A DNA stretch of 64,000 nucleotides from an uncultured Dokdonella sp. (GCA_934526015.1 CAKSZY010000001.1:186001-250000); one strand, 5' to 3'. Positions 29,873-39,687 are shown, counted from the first letter of the stretch. Program-made: numbers and translations. The notes: generated by a model from the sequence alone, not told the origin.

Positions 29873-31678
29873 TCAATCTCGCGCCTGGCCATCGAAGCCA
29901 TCGGCAAACAGCGGCTCCTCCGCAAGGTCGACGATCAGCGCATCGGGAAACTGCACGAGCGATTGCACCAGGTCGGCGCTGCTGATCGCCCCATCGCCGT
30001 CGATGTCGAGATAAAGCGATACCCACAACGCGTAGTTTCCGGGCGGGGTTCCCGCTGGCACCACGAAATCGCGCGTGGCGATTCCGGTGCCTGCCGCCAG
30101 TTCCGCCGGCTGGTCGTTCGCCGGATCGGAAATCCAGGGATCGCTGCCGCGCCGGATGCTCGCGCCTACGAGTACCGCCTGGTGGCTTTGCGCAGCGCGG
30201 TTCAGCGTCTGAAGCGCGATATCGAAGCTCGCGCCCGGCACGACCACGGCAGGTTCTGCGACGGCACCGAGGATCTCCAGCACGCGTGTCATCGTGGCGG
30301 TGCGCATGCCGCTGCCGGTCCCGCCGGCGTTGTAGTAATGGTTGACGATCCAGGGCCAGCGCTGCAGGTGCGGAGAACCCGCCCAGCGCTGCGTACCCCA
30401 CTGGCTCATGCCGCGGCCATGGCCGAAGCAGTCGCGGTCGAGGCCCACCGCGTCCTGCAGGCAGGGCCAGCCGCTGGCCGGCGAGCCGTTGTAGCCGTTG
30501 CCGCAGGAAAGATCGTTGTTGCTGCACGACAGCGTGCCGAGCCGGCAGTTGTTCTCCGCGGAATACTCCGCGCGGAACACCGCATCGTTGCGCTTGAGCA
30601 TCAATCCGGCGGTGGCGCGCGCGGCCTGCGTGCCGGCGGCGATCACGTTCGGTCCGTTGACCTGGCAGCAGGCCGAAGAGCAGATGTCGTAGGGCCGCGA
30701 TGCCGGCGGATTGAGCGCATGCCAGGCGCCGTAACTGCGATAGGCCAGCGAGCCGGCGCGCAGCGAATGTTGCGCCCACGAGCCGATCCATTCGTAGGTG
30801 ATGCCGCGACGGACATAGGTTTCCAGGTCGAACACGCAGACATTCGAGCAACTGCCGGTGCAGCAGACCTTGGTGCACGAAGCATCGTTGAAGCCGACGC
30901 GCACCGACAACGGCGGCTGGTCGGGTCCGCTGGTGCCCGCGGGTGCATGCCGGTCGCCGGGATCGGCGGACTGCATCGCCAGCAACGGCGGCAATTGCTG
31001 GCGATGCAAGGCCGGCTCGCCGGCGCCGAGATCGACGATCCGCCAGACGCTCCCTGCGACCCTCGGGATCGCGCGGTCGAGCAACCGCGGATGCCCCGCT
31101 GCGCGCACTTCAAGTTGCAGGAAGCCGGTGTCCGCCGGCGTCTCCGCCAGCGGCATTGCCAGGGTGAAGCTGCCATCCGCCGCACTGAGGGCCATGCCGT
31201 CGCCCGGCAACAGGCGCACTTCGGCACCGGCAACCGGCTGCAGCGAAGCGGCATCGCGCACCATGCCGGTCAGGCGCAGGACATCCCCGTTGTCGTCCGC
31301 ATCCGCCGCACGGGTCTCCTGCGGCGACAGCCACAGCGTCCAGCCCTGCGCACCGGGCTGGAGCAGCACGGCGAGCGGCGCATGGCCCGGCGACTGCGCC
31401 AGCAGCAGGGTCGGCCCGTCGACGGGCAGCCGCGCCCGCCCCTGCTGCGCGAACACGGTCGAGGCGGCCGGCGAGGAGATCGCCGCCGCCACCGATTCCC
31501 GCGTCGCCGCCTGCGCCTGCGCCAACGGATACAGCGACAGCGTCGCCTCCAGTGGCGCGCCGCTTTGCGCATCGCGCAGCAGCAGTTCCATTTCATCGGC
31601 CGCGAACAGGCCCGACGGCAGCAGCAGCATCGACAGCCGCAAGGCCAGGCGTGCGGCATTGGCGAACGAGTGGTTCAT
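29873..31678 (-). CDS. Secreted SpoIID/LytB-domain protein with dockerin-like C-terminal repeat
   Basis: 601 residues with a signal peptide (ALRLSMLLLPSGLFA-ADE). Residues about 25-240 contain a carboxypeptidase-regulatory-like fold (MVRDAASLQPVAGAEVRLLP). The central SpoIID domain has ETYVRRGITYEWIGSWAQHS, LRAGSLAYRSYGAWH and HGRGMSQWGTQRWA, plus many cysteines (CTKVCCTGSCSNVC), suggesting disulfides. Near the end is one dockerin/EF-hand-like loop, LDIDGDGAISSADLVQSL, and the protein ends PLFADGFDGQARD. SpoIID proteins cleave denuded glycan strands; here a peptidoglycan or cell-surface role is inferred. Confidence 0.82.
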   Translation of the reverse strand: MNHSFANAARLALRLSMLLLPSGLFAADEMELLLRDAQSGAPLEATLSLYPLAQAQAATRESVAAAISSPAASTVFAQQGRARLPVDGPTLLLAQSPGHAPLAVLLQPGAQGWTLWLSPQETRAADADDNGDVLRLTGMVRDAASLQPVAGAEVRLLPGDGMALSAADGSFTLAMPLAETPADTGFLQLEVRAAGHPRLLDRAIPRVAGSVWRIVDLGAGEPALHRQQLPPLLAMQSADPGDRHAPAGTSGPDQPPLSVRVGFNDASCTKVCCTGSCSNVCVFDLETYVRRGITYEWIGSWAQHSLRAGSLAYRSYGAWHALNPPASRPYDICSSACCQVNGPNVIAAGTQAARATAGLMLKRNDAVFRAEYSAENNCRLGTLSCSNNDLSCGNGYNGSPASGWPCLQDAVGLDRDCFGHGRGMSQWGTQRWAGSPHLQRWPWIVNHYYNAGGTGSGMRTATMTRVLEILGAVAEPAVVVPGASFDIALQTLNRAAQSHQAVLVGASIRRGSDPWISDPANDQPAELAAGTGIATRDFVVPAGTPPGNYALWVSLYLDIDGDGAISSADLVQSLVQFPDALIVDLAEEPLFADGFDGQARD

Positions 31679-31738
31679 TCCATGTCCCCGGTCGGTGTCC
31701 GCCGCCATGCTAAGCGCCGCGCCGGCGCAGGGCCAGAA

Positions 31739-32665
31739 TCACCCCGGATGGGCGGCGAGTGCGCGTTCGTGCACGCGCAGGTGCGTGCAGGCGGCAGCCA
31801 GCAGGGGCGCATCGACGTCATGGGCCCGTGCGCGCGCGAGCAGATCACCGAGGATGTGTTCGGCTTCCGTGTGCGCACCGCGTTCGAGGTCACGCAGCAT
31901 CGAGGCCTTGAGCGGCGAGCCGGCTGCCGTAAGTGCCGCCAGCGCCTCGGCGACGAGTTCCGCCGAAAGCGGATGGCCACTGCGTCGCGCGATCTCCGCA
32001 CATTCGCCATGCAGTCGACCGGCAAGCGCGGCACCGTCGGGGGTCGCCGCGATCTCGCCGACGCTGCCGCGGAACAGGCAGGTGCTGCCGGCAAGTGCGG
32101 CGATGAAGGCGAACTTGCCCCACATCGCGTCGAGAATGCGCGCGTTTTCCGCCACTCCCACCCGCATCGACAGCAGGCCTTCGCGTACGGCGGCCGGGAT
32201 CGCCATGCCGCCTTCGCGGCGACCGAACTGGAGGCGGTCGAGGCTGCCGAACCGGCGGATCGAACCGTCGGCCTCAAGGACGACCGAAATGTGGCAGAGG
32301 CCGCCGAGAACACGCTCGCGGCCGAAGGCGGCATCGAGCACGTCGAGATGGCGCAGGCCATTGAGCAAGGGCAGGACGAGGGTGGCCGGTCCGACCGCCG
32401 GGGCGATCGCCGCGATCGCGCTGTCGAGGTCCCGGGCCTTGCACGAAAGCACGACCAGATCGAAGCCTGCGTCCGCCTCGAGGGCGGTCCGCAGCGTGAC
32501 CGGGATCGTGGCGCTGCCGCTCGCTGAATGCACGCGCAGGCCGTCGCCGGCGAGTTGCGCGGCGCGTGGCGGGCGCACGAGGAATTGCACGTCCTGGCCG
32601 GCTTCGACGAGGCGGCTGCCGAAATAGCCGCCGGTGGCGCCGGCGCCGAGGACCAGCGTGCGCAT
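31739..32665 (-). CDS. Ketopantoate reductase family protein (PanE/ApbA-like)
   Basis: A 308-residue NADPH-dependent 2-dehydropantoate 2-reductase-type protein. The Rossmann motif LVLGAGATGGYFGSRL is at the N-terminus, with LVVLSCKARDLDSAI and the catalytic-Lys region MWGKFAFIAALAGSTCL. Several PanE paralogs occur in one genome, so a role in pantothenate synthesis is not certain. The ATG at 32665 overlaps the last base of the pilZ stop (TGATG); a GTG one codon upstream is also possible. Confidence 0.87.
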   Translation of the reverse strand: MRTLVLGAGATGGYFGSRLVEAGQDVQFLVRPPRAAQLAGDGLRVHSASGSATIPVTLRTALEADAGFDLVVLSCKARDLDSAIAAIAPAVGPATLVLPLLNGLRHLDVLDAAFGRERVLGGLCHISVVLEADGSIRRFGSLDRLQFGRREGGMAIPAAVREGLLSMRVGVAENARILDAMWGKFAFIAALAGSTCLFRGSVGEIAATPDGAALAGRLHGECAEIARRSGHPLSAELVAEALAALTAAGSPLKASMLRDLERGAHTEAEHILGDLLARARAHDVDAPLLAAACTHLRVHERALAAHPG

Positions 32666-33027
32666 CACATCGTGTGGGTGGGACGCTCCTGGCCGAGGAT
32701 GCCGGCGAGGATGGTCTCGATCTTCGTGCGCGCGGCCTCGCCGTCGCTCGACTCGTTGAACTGGACGCCGATGCCGGCGGTGCGGTTGCCTTGCGCGCCG
32801 GGCGGGGTGATCCAGACCACCTTGCCGGCCACCGGCAGGCGATCGGCCTCGTCCATCAGCGAAAGCAGGATGAAAACCTCGTCGCCGGGGTTGTAGCGCT
32901 TGGTGGTCGGGACGAACAGGCCACCGCCCTTGATGAACGGCATGTAGGCGTTGTACAGCGCGCCCTTGTCCTTGATGGCCAGCGACAGGATGCCCTGACG
33001 CGGCATGCCACCCATCGGTGTCGACAT
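32665..33027 (-). CDS. pilZ: Type IV pilus assembly protein PilZ
   Basis: A 120-residue protein of the PilZ founder type (GILSLAIKDKGALYNAYMPF; GGLFVPTTKRYNPGDEVFIL; GKVVWITPPGAQGNRTAGIG). Like other holB-linked PilZ orthologs it lacks the N-terminal RxxxR c-di-GMP motif. It is required for type IV pilus biogenesis through interactions with PilB and FimX in xanthomonads. It lies one base after the holB stop, in the conserved tmk-holB-pilZ arrangement. Confidence 0.95.
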   Translation of the reverse strand: MSTPMGGMPRQGILSLAIKDKGALYNAYMPFIKGGGLFVPTTKRYNPGDEVFILLSLMDEADRLPVAGKVVWITPPGAQGNRTAGIGVQFNESSDGEAARTKIETILAGILGQERPTHTM

Positions 33028-33028
33028 A

Positions 33029-33991
33029 TCAGGTTCTCCGTGGCGACGGCCAGCCGTGCAGCAGGTCGAGCATGACCAGCTCGCTGCGCAACGGCGTATC
33101 GAGTTGCTCGCGCGCCCGGTTGGCCGCGGCGAACCACGCCGCTAGCTTCGGGATTTCGCCGGGATCGGTCAAGCCGAGCGGGCCGCGCACCCCGCGCGAG
33201 AGCTGGCAGGCCTCGTCGCGCACGATCACCGCCGCGTGCCAGAGGCGTTCGGCCGGCCGGTCGGCGACCCAGGCGTCGGCAGTGGCGAGGGCGCGGCCGC
33301 CGCGGCGCAATTCGATCAGGTCGCGCGTGCACGCCGCGCGCAGCTCGAGGGCGTCGCCGCTGGCGGCCTCGAGGGCCTTGCCGGGATTGCCGAGCATGGC
33401 GGTCAGTGCCGCCTCGGCCTTCGCCGGGGCAAGCCCCTGCTGCTGCAGCCAGGCAGCCGCCTGCGCCCGCGGCGGCGTCTGCACGTCGATGCGCTGGCAA
33501 CGGCTGCGGATCGTTGCCGGCAAGCGCGAAGGCCGGTCGGCGACGAGGAGGATCAACGTGCTCGCGGTCGGTTCCTCGAGCGTCTTCAGCAGCGCGTTGG
33601 CGGTGCTCGTGTTCATCGCGTCGGCGGGGTCGATGACGGCGACCTGACGGCCGCCGAACTGGCTGGACAGGGCCAGCCGTTGCGACAGCGCGCGGATCTG
33701 CTCGACGACGATCTCGCTGCGCAACTTGCCGTCGTCACGCGCCTCGAGGCCGACCGTGATGCGGTCCGGATGCGAACCGGCGGCCAGCAGGCGGCACGCC
33801 CGGCACTGTCCGCAGGCTTGCTCGCCGGCGCTTCGTGTCGTGCACAGCAACGCGCGGGCGAAGGCGTCGACGAGGCTGCGCTTGCCGAGCCCGGCGGCGC
33901 CGCTGACCAGCAGGGCATGCGGCAGGCGTCCGCCCGCGAGGCGCGCGGCCAGCGGGTTCCAGGCCTCGGCGAGCCACGGCGCAAGGTTCAT
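33029..33991 (-). CDS. holB: DNA polymerase III subunit delta'
   Basis: A 320-residue clamp-loader subunit. The P-loop-like sequence is altered (VSGAAGLGKRSL), as in delta' proteins, and the zinc module has four cysteines (LLCTTRSAGEQACGQCRAC). The SRC motif appears in LPATIRSRCQRIDV, together with DAMNTSTANALLKTLEEP. It overlaps tmk by four bases and ends one base before pilZ. Confidence 0.94.
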   Translation of the reverse strand: MNLAPWLAEAWNPLAARLAGGRLPHALLVSGAAGLGKRSLVDAFARALLCTTRSAGEQACGQCRACRLLAAGSHPDRITVGLEARDDGKLRSEIVVEQIRALSQRLALSSQFGGRQVAVIDPADAMNTSTANALLKTLEEPTASTLILLVADRPSRLPATIRSRCQRIDVQTPPRAQAAAWLQQQGLAPAKAEAALTAMLGNPGKALEAASGDALELRAACTRDLIELRRGGRALATADAWVADRPAERLWHAAVIVRDEACQLSRGVRGPLGLTDPGEIPKLAAWFAAANRAREQLDTPLRSELVMLDLLHGWPSPRRT

Positions 33992-34626
33992 TGGCCGGCC
34001 CGCCAGGCAGCGACGAAAGCGGCGACCGCGGCGACCGCATCCTTGCGCACGCTGTCGACGTCGCGACTGGCATCGATGACGCGGAAACGCGCCGGCTCGG
34101 CCGCCGCACGCGCCCGATAGCTGGCACGCACGCGTTCGAAGAAGCCCGCCTGCTCGGCTTCGATGCGGTCGGGCCCGCCGCGCATGCGCGTGCGCGCGAG
34201 ACCCTGTTCGACCGGCACGTCGAGCAGCAGGGTCAGGTCGGGACGGATTCCGGCCGCCCATGCCTCGAGGGCGGCAATGCGCGCCTCCGGCTGGCCGCGG
34301 CCACCGCCCTGGTAGGTAAAGCTGGCGTCGCTGAAGCGGTCGGACAACACCCAGTCGCCGCGGGCAAGCGCGGGCTCGATGCGCTCGCGCACGAGCTGGG
34401 CACGCGCGGCGAACATCAGCAGCAGCTCGCTTTCCGCACAGAGGTTCTGCTGGGCCGGGTCGAGGACGAGCGCCCGCAGCGCCTCGCCGAGCACGGTGCC
34501 ACCCGGCTCGCGGGTGCGCTCGACGGCAAGGCCGCTGGCCAGCAGGCAATCGCCGACCGCCGCCAGCACCGTGCTCTTGCCGGCGCCTTCGCCGCCCTCG
34601 AGAGTGATCAGTGCACCGCGCCTCAT
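33988..34626 (-). CDS. tmk: Thymidylate kinase
   Basis: A 212-residue dTMP kinase. The P-loop LEGGEGAGKST, the DR motif TREPGGTVLGEALR, VLSDRFSDASFTYQGGGRG and LTLLLDVPVEQGLAR are clear. It overlaps both mltG (4 bases) and holB (4 bases), so mltG-tmk-holB are translationally coupled. Confidence 0.96.
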   Translation of the reverse strand: MRRGALITLEGGEGAGKSTVLAAVGDCLLASGLAVERTREPGGTVLGEALRALVLDPAQQNLCAESELLLMFAARAQLVRERIEPALARGDWVLSDRFSDASFTYQGGGRGQPEARIAALEAWAAGIRPDLTLLLDVPVEQGLARTRMRGGPDRIEAEQAGFFERVRASYRARAAAEPARFRVIDASRDVDSVRKDAVAAVAAFVAAWRAGQ

Positions 34627-35663
34627 CGGCGGATCCGCCGCAGGTACTCGCCGACCGCACGGTTGTGCTCGGCCAGCGTGGTCGAAAAGACATGGCGCCC
34701 GCTGCCATCGCCGACGGCGACGAAATACAGCGCATTGCCGGCAGCCGGATGCAAGGCGGCCTCGATTGCCGGTGCGCCGGCCAGGGCGATCGGCGTCGGC
34801 GGCAGGCCGGCGCGGGTGTAGGTGTTGTAGGGCGTGTCGGTATCGAGGTCGCGGCGACGGATGTTGCCGTCCCAGCCTTCACCCAGGCCGTAGACGACGG
34901 TGGGGTCGGTCTGCAGGCGCATGCCGAGACGCAGGCGGCGGGCAAACACGCCGGCGATCTCGGCGCGTTCCTCGGCAATTCCGGTTTCCTTCTCGATGAT
35001 CGAGGCGAGGATCAGCGCCTCGTAGGGCGTCGCCAGCGGCACCCCGGGATCGCGCCCCGGCCACAGGGCATCGAGGGTCGCACGCGTCGCCGCATGCGCG
35101 CGACGCAGCACGTCGATGTCGGCCTCGCCCTTCACCCAGGCGTAGGTTTCGGGCAGGAACCAGCCCTCCGGCGAGCCGTCGATGCCGAGGCGTCCGGCGA
35201 TGGTGGCATCGTCGAGCCCCGGCAGGCTCTGTGCGAGGCCGCTCTCGCCGGCGAGGGCGATACGCAGCTGGCGGAACGTCCAGCCGTCGACGATGGTGAA
35301 GGCGTGCTGGACGACGCGGCCGGCAGCCATCGCGGCGAGCAACTCGCGCGGCGTCATCGCCGGCAGCAGCGCGTATTCGCCGGCCTGCAGTTTCGGGGCC
35401 ACGCCCATCTCGCGGGCGAGCAGGCGCCAGTAAAACGGCGAACCGTCGCTGATGCCTTCGCGGCGCAACTGGCGCACGAGTTCCCGGTAGGGCGTACCGC
35501 GGGCGAAGTCGATCGAGCGCGCGCCGTCCAGCGCGAGCGGCGCATCGGCGAAGCGCTGGTAGTCACGCCAGGCGACCACCGCGGCGGCGGCGCCGGCGGC
35601 GAGCAGGACCAGCAACAGCAGCAGCCAGAAGCGCACGCCACCGCGGGAAATCGACAAGGCCAT
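34623..35663 (-). CDS. mltG: Endolytic transglycosylase MltG
   Basis: A 346-residue inner-membrane lytic transglycosylase with one N-terminal helix (FWLLLLLVLLAAGAAAAVVA). The YceG domain holds SPEGWFLPETYAWVKG, the catalytic Glu in ILASIIEKETGIAEERAEIA and QTDPTVVYGLGEG. It is thought to set glycan length at the site of synthesis. The start MALSISRGG avoids 29 upstream codons without similarity. Confidence 0.95.
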   Translation of the reverse strand: MALSISRGGVRFWLLLLLVLLAAGAAAAVVAWRDYQRFADAPLALDGARSIDFARGTPYRELVRQLRREGISDGSPFYWRLLAREMGVAPKLQAGEYALLPAMTPRELLAAMAAGRVVQHAFTIVDGWTFRQLRIALAGESGLAQSLPGLDDATIAGRLGIDGSPEGWFLPETYAWVKGEADIDVLRRAHAATRATLDALWPGRDPGVPLATPYEALILASIIEKETGIAEERAEIAGVFARRLRLGMRLQTDPTVVYGLGEGWDGNIRRRDLDTDTPYNTYTRAGLPPTPIALAGAPAIEAALHPAAGNALYFVAVGDGSGRHVFSTTLAEHNRAVGEYLRRIRR

Positions 35664-35727
35664 CAGCGGACCGGATCCGGAATCGAATCCGCGCAGCGTA
35701 GCAGCAACGGCAACCCCGCCGCCCGCC

Positions 35728-37107
35728 TCATCCGTCGATCCCGAACGCACGCAGCAGGCCGCGCGCCTTGGCCCGCGTCTCGGCCAGCTCTGCCTCGGCC
35801 ACCGAGTCGACGACGATGCCGGCGCCGGCGCGGAAATGGATGCGCCCTTCGATCTGGGTCAGCGTGCGGATGAGGATGTTGAGGTCAAGGTCACCGCTGC
35901 GGTCGAGATAGCCGAGCGAACCGGTGTAGGCGCCGCGCGACGCGTGCTCGAGTTCGGCGATGATTTCCATGCAGCGCACCTTCGGACAGCCGGTGATGGT
36001 GCCGCCGGGGAATGTCGCGCGGATGACCTGCCCCGGAGTGACGCCTTCGCGCAGGCGCCCGCGCACGTTGGAAACGATGTGGTGCACATGGGCGTAACTC
36101 TCGACGCCCATCAGCTCGTCGACCACCACGCTGCCGGGCTCGCAGACGCGGCCGAGGTCGTTGCGCTCGAGGTCGATCAGCATGACATGCTCGGCCCGTT
36201 CCTTCGGGTGATCGACCAGTTCGCGGATGCGCGCCGCGGCATCGTCGTCGGGCAGGCGTGCGCGGGTGCCGGCAATCGGCCGGGTCTGCACCTCGCGGCC
36301 ACGCACCTCGACCAGGCGCTCCGGCGAGGAACTGGAGATGGCGAAGCCGCCATGCTGGAGGAATCCGGCGAACGGGGAAGGATTGGCACGGCGCAAGGCG
36401 GCATGGACATCGACCGGCCGTGTACCGGCGGCGACCCGCAGGCGCCACTCGCGCGACAGGTTGACCTGGAACACGTCGCCGGCACGCAGGTAGTCGTGGG
36501 TGCGTGCGACCGCATCGAGAAAACCGGCGTCCGCGTCCTCCTCGACCGCTTCGACGCGCGGCGCCACGGGTTGCCATGCGCCATGACCGGCGAGATCGGC
36601 TGCCATCGTCTCGATGAGTGCGGCCTGACCTGCCTCGGCCAGCAATACGGTGCGATCGAGCCGATGGTCGTGGAGGATGGCGGCCGGGCAGCGCAGGGCA
36701 AGCGCGACCGGCAGTGGCGCGGGGGGCGGGCGCAGCCGCGGCTGCAGGCGCGGTTCGATCGCGCCGGCGAGTTCGTAGCCGAGGTAGAGCAGCCAGCCGC
36801 CGCGGAACGGCCATTGCGGATCGACATCCACGCGAGCGCCCTGCCCGACCCATGCCGCATCGAGCGCATCGAGGAATCCGCCATCGAGCACCGCCCCGTC
36901 GCCGCCGCGGGTGCGGCCATCGGCATCGAGGCGGATGGATTCCTGCGGAAACGCGAACAGGATGTCCCAGCGCGCCTGCGGCGTGCCGGAGGCGACGCTT
37001 TCGAGCAGGCCCGGATAGCGTTGCGGGCAGACGGCGGCGAGCGCGGCGAGGTCATGCCGTCCGCCGACGATGCGGACCTCCACGGGAGCACCGCCCGTCA
37101 TCGGCAT
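35728..37107 (-). CDS. pabB: Aminodeoxychorismate synthase component I (PabB-like)
   Basis: A 459-residue chorismate-utilising enzyme that makes 4-amino-4-deoxychorismate for folate, with a PabA glutaminase encoded elsewhere. Seen: FAISSSSPERLVEV, DHPKERAEHVMLIDLERNDLG, FPGGTITGCPKVRCMEII and GSLGYLDRSGDLDLNILIRT. The catalytic segment reads RPIAGTRAR: the PIKGT Lys that marks E. coli PabB is Ala here, as in anthranilate synthase TrpE. The DLNILIRT end is PabB-like, so I keep pabB. MPMTGG or MTGG (37101) could be the start. It lies in the slot often filled by pabC between fabF and mltG. Confidence 0.85.
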   Translation of the reverse strand: MPMTGGAPVEVRIVGGRHDLAALAAVCPQRYPGLLESVASGTPQARWDILFAFPQESIRLDADGRTRGGDGAVLDGGFLDALDAAWVGQGARVDVDPQWPFRGGWLLYLGYELAGAIEPRLQPRLRPPPAPLPVALALRCPAAILHDHRLDRTVLLAEAGQAALIETMAADLAGHGAWQPVAPRVEAVEEDADAGFLDAVARTHDYLRAGDVFQVNLSREWRLRVAAGTRPVDVHAALRRANPSPFAGFLQHGGFAISSSSPERLVEVRGREVQTRPIAGTRARLPDDDAAARIRELVDHPKERAEHVMLIDLERNDLGRVCEPGSVVVDELMGVESYAHVHHIVSNVRGRLREGVTPGQVIRATFPGGTITGCPKVRCMEIIAELEHASRGAYTGSLGYLDRSGDLDLNILIRTLTQIEGRIHFRAGAGIVVDSVAEAELAETRAKARGLLRAFGIDG

Positions 37108-37120
37108 GCGATGCCGGGAA

Positions 37121-38359
37121 TCAGACGCGACGGAACACGAGGGTGCCGTTGGTGCCGCCGAAGCCGAAACCGTTCGACACGGCGACATCGATCTTCCTCT
37201 CGCGGGCGACATTCGGCACGTAATCGAGGTCGCAGCCCTCGCCGGGTTCATCGAGGTTGATCGTCGGCGGGATGATGCCGTGGTGGAGGGCGAGGATGGT
37301 GAAGATCGCCTCGACGCCGCCGGCTGCGCCGAGCAGGTGGCCGGTCATCGACTTAGTCGAGCTGACCATCGTCCGGTAGGCGTGATCACCGAGCGCGCGC
37401 TTCAGCGCAAGCGTCTCGGCGACGTCGCCGAGCGGCGTGGAGGTGCCGTGGGCATTGAGGTATCCGACCTGCTCCGGGTTGATGCCGGCGTCCTTCATTG
37501 CCGCGGCCATGCAGCGTGCCGGGCCCTCGCCGCTTTCGCTCGGCGCGGTCATGTGGAAGGCGTCGCTGCTGCTGCCGCTGCCGGCCAGTTCGCAGTAGAT
37601 GCGCGCGCCGCGCTTCTTCGCCGCTTCGAACTCCTCGAGCACGAGGATTCCGGCGCCGTCACCGAGCACGAAACCGTCGCGGTCCTTGTCCCACGGCCGG
37701 CTCGCGCGCTGCGCATCGTCGTTGCGTGTCGACATCGCCTTCATCGAGCAGAAGCCGCCGACCGCGGTCGGCACGGTCGCATACTCGGCGCCGCCGGCGA
37801 CCATGATGTCGGCATCGCCGTACTGGATCAGGCGCATGGCCATGCCGATGCTGTGGTTGGAGGTCGCGCAGGCCGAGACCGCGGAGAAGTTCGGACCCTT
37901 GATGCCGGTCATGATGGAAAGGTGCCCGGCGACCATGTTGATGATCGTCGAGGGGACGTAGAACGGCGAGATCTTGCGCGGGCCGCCCTCGTGCCAGGCC
38001 ACCGTGGTCTTCTCGATGCCGGCGATGCCGCCGATGCCGGAGCCGATCAGCGCGCCGGCGCGTTCGGCATTGGACTCGTCGATCACGAGACCGGCGTCCT
38101 GCATCGCCATCAGGGCCGCGGCGACACCGTAATGGATGAAGGAGTCCATCTTCTTGACGTCCTTGGGCGGAATCCATTGCGCCGGGTCGAAGTCGCGCAC
38201 CTCGCCGGCAATGCGGGTCGGGAACGCGGAAACGTCGAAGTTGGTGATCGGGCCGATGCCGCTGCGGCCGGCGACGATGTTGCCCCAGGCGGTGGCCAGG
38301 TCATTGCCGACGGGACTGACGATGCCGAGGCCGGTGATGACGACGCGACGCTTGCTCAT
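37121..38359 (-). CDS. fabF: 3-oxoacyl-[acyl-carrier-protein] synthase II
   Basis: A 412-residue elongating condensing enzyme of fatty-acid synthesis. The catalytic triad is Cys in [15 protein letters not shown], His in [12 protein letters not shown] and His in [29 protein letters not shown] at the end is typical. It is separated from acpP by 216 bases with a terminator-like hairpin, unlike the tighter spacing upstream. Confidence 0.97.
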   Translation of the reverse strand: MSKRRVVITGLGIVSPVGNDLATAWGNIVAGRSGIGPITNFDVSAFPTRIAGEVRDFDPAQWIPPKDVKKMDSFIHYGVAAALMAMQDAGLVIDESNAERAGALIGSGIGGIAGIEKTTVAWHEGGPRKISPFYVPSTIINMVAGHLSIMTGIKGPNFSAVSACATSNHSIGMAMRLIQYGDADIMVAGGAEYATVPTAVGGFCSMKAMSTRNDDAQRASRPWDKDRDGFVLGDGAGILVLEEFEAAKKRGARIYCELAGSGSSSDAFHMTAPSESGEGPARCMAAAMKDAGINPEQVGYLNAHGTSTPLGDVAETLALKRALGDHAYRTMVSSTKSMTGHLLGAAGGVEAIFTILALHHGIIPPTINLDEPGEGCDLDYVPNVARERKIDVAVSNGFGFGGTNGTLVFRRV

Positions 38360-38431
38360 GCTCGGGGGTCCACATGCGGGGAAACGCAGCGCCTACATAC
38401 GCCGGCGTAGCGTTTCCGGTTCACAAAATGA

Positions 38432-38456
38432 AAGCTGCGCCTCGAGGGCGCAGCTT
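38432..38456 (-). terminator. Hairpin terminator or attenuator between acpP and fabF
   Basis: A perfect 10-bp stem (38432-38441 with 38447-38456) around a 5-base loop. Read on the minus strand it is followed by TTTCATTTTG, a reasonable U-rich tail. It would reduce read-through from abundant acpP mRNA into fabF. Confidence 0.6.
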
Positions 38457-38575
38457 GGCGGAACATCCTGACCCGCTGGCGGATTCCGCAGGCATCCGGC
38501 GCGTGCCGCCGGAAAACGGGGAAACGACGCCGGCACCGCCGCGAGTCGCCCTCGCGCGCGGCGCGCATTCGTGCT

Positions 38576-38815
38576 TCAGGACTTGACGTGCGCCTTGACG
38601 TAGTCGACGGCCTGCTGGACGGTCGTGATCTTCTCGGCTTCCTCGTCGGGGATTTCGCACTCGAACTCCTCCTCCAGCGCCATCACCAGCTCGACGGTGT
38701 CGAGCGAGTCGGCGCCGAGATCGTCGACGAACGACGCGCTCGGCGTGACCTCGTCTTCCTTCACGCCCAGCTGTTCGATGACGATTTTCTTGACGCGTTC
38801 TTCGATCGTGCTCAT
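38576..38815 (-). CDS. acpP: Acyl carrier protein
   Basis: A 79-residue acidic protein with the 4'-phosphopantetheine site Ser in [20 protein letters not shown]. Helix I is [16 protein letters not shown]. It shuttles acyl chains among the Fab enzymes. The start MSTIEERV is chosen over a frame that continues 28 codons upstream without similarity. Confidence 0.97.
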   Translation of the reverse strand: MSTIEERVKKIVIEQLGVKEDEVTPSASFVDDLGADSLDTVELVMALEEEFECEIPDEEAEKITTVQQAVDYVKAHVKS

Positions 38816-38943
38816 GAGTGAGATGTCTCCCGATGGGATGCTTGTTTCGAATTCGTCCGCGCGGGCCGGTCGACCGGCCTGCCACGCGGGGCGGGGCATT
38901 GTAGAGGAAGCCGCCAGAGCAAGCCAGCAAACCCGGCCGGGCC

Positions 38944-39687
38944 TCAGGCCATGTGCATGCCACCGTTCACGTGCAGGGTTTCACCGGTGATGTAGGCGGC
39001 CGCCGGCGAGGCGAGGAAGGCCACCGCCTCGGCAATGTCCTCGGCCGTGCCGAGGCGCTGCAGGGCGATCTGTCCGACCAGCGAGTTGCGCTGTTCCTCG
39101 GGCAACGCGCGCGTCATGTCGGTGTCGATGAAACCCGGCGCGACCACGTTGACGGTGATGCCGCGCGAGCCGATCTCGCGCGCCAGCGACTTGGAGAATC
39201 CGACGATGCCGGCCTTGGCCGCCGCGTAATTGGCCTGGCCGGCGTTGCCGATCGAGCCGATCACCGAGGCGATGCTGATGATGCGGCCCTTGCGCGCCTT
39301 CATCATGCCGCGCAACACCGCCTTCGAGGCGCGAAAGACCGAACTCAGGTTGGTGTCGAGGATGGCCTGCCAGTCGTCGTCCTTCATGCGCATCAGCAAC
39401 TGGTCGCGGGTGATGCCGGCGTTGTTGACGAGGATCGTCAGCGCGCCGAACTCCTTGCCGAGGTCTTCGACCAGCGCCTCGACCGCAGCGCCGTCGCGCA
39501 CGTCGAGCACGCGCCCTGCCCCGCCGTGCGCGGCGAGGCGTTCGCCGATCGCGGCGGCGCCGCTTTCGCTGGTGGCGGTACCGATCACGGTGGCACCGCG
39601 AGCGGTCAGCGCGGCCGCGATCGCCGCGCCGATGCCGCGGCTGGCGCCGGTGACGAGGGCCACTTCACCCTGCAGCTTGTCGTTCAT
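38944..39687 (-). CDS. fabG: 3-oxoacyl-[acyl-carrier-protein] reductase
   Basis: A 247-residue short-chain dehydrogenase. [16 protein letters not shown] (NADPH site), [10 protein letters not shown] and the catalytic Ser/Tyr/Lys in [20 protein letters not shown] are present; the C-terminal [13 protein letters not shown] is FabG-like. It performs the first reduction of each elongation cycle. Genes fabD and acpP flank it on the same strand. Confidence 0.97.
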   Translation of the reverse strand: MNDKLQGEVALVTGASRGIGAAIAAALTARGATVIGTATSESGAAAIGERLAAHGGAGRVLDVRDGAAVEALVEDLGKEFGALTILVNNAGITRDQLLMRMKDDDWQAILDTNLSSVFRASKAVLRGMMKARKGRIISIASVIGSIGNAGQANYAAAKAGIVGFSKSLAREIGSRGITVNVVAPGFIDTDMTRALPEEQRNSLVGQIALQRLGTAEDIAEAVAFLASPAAAYITGETLHVNGGMHMA

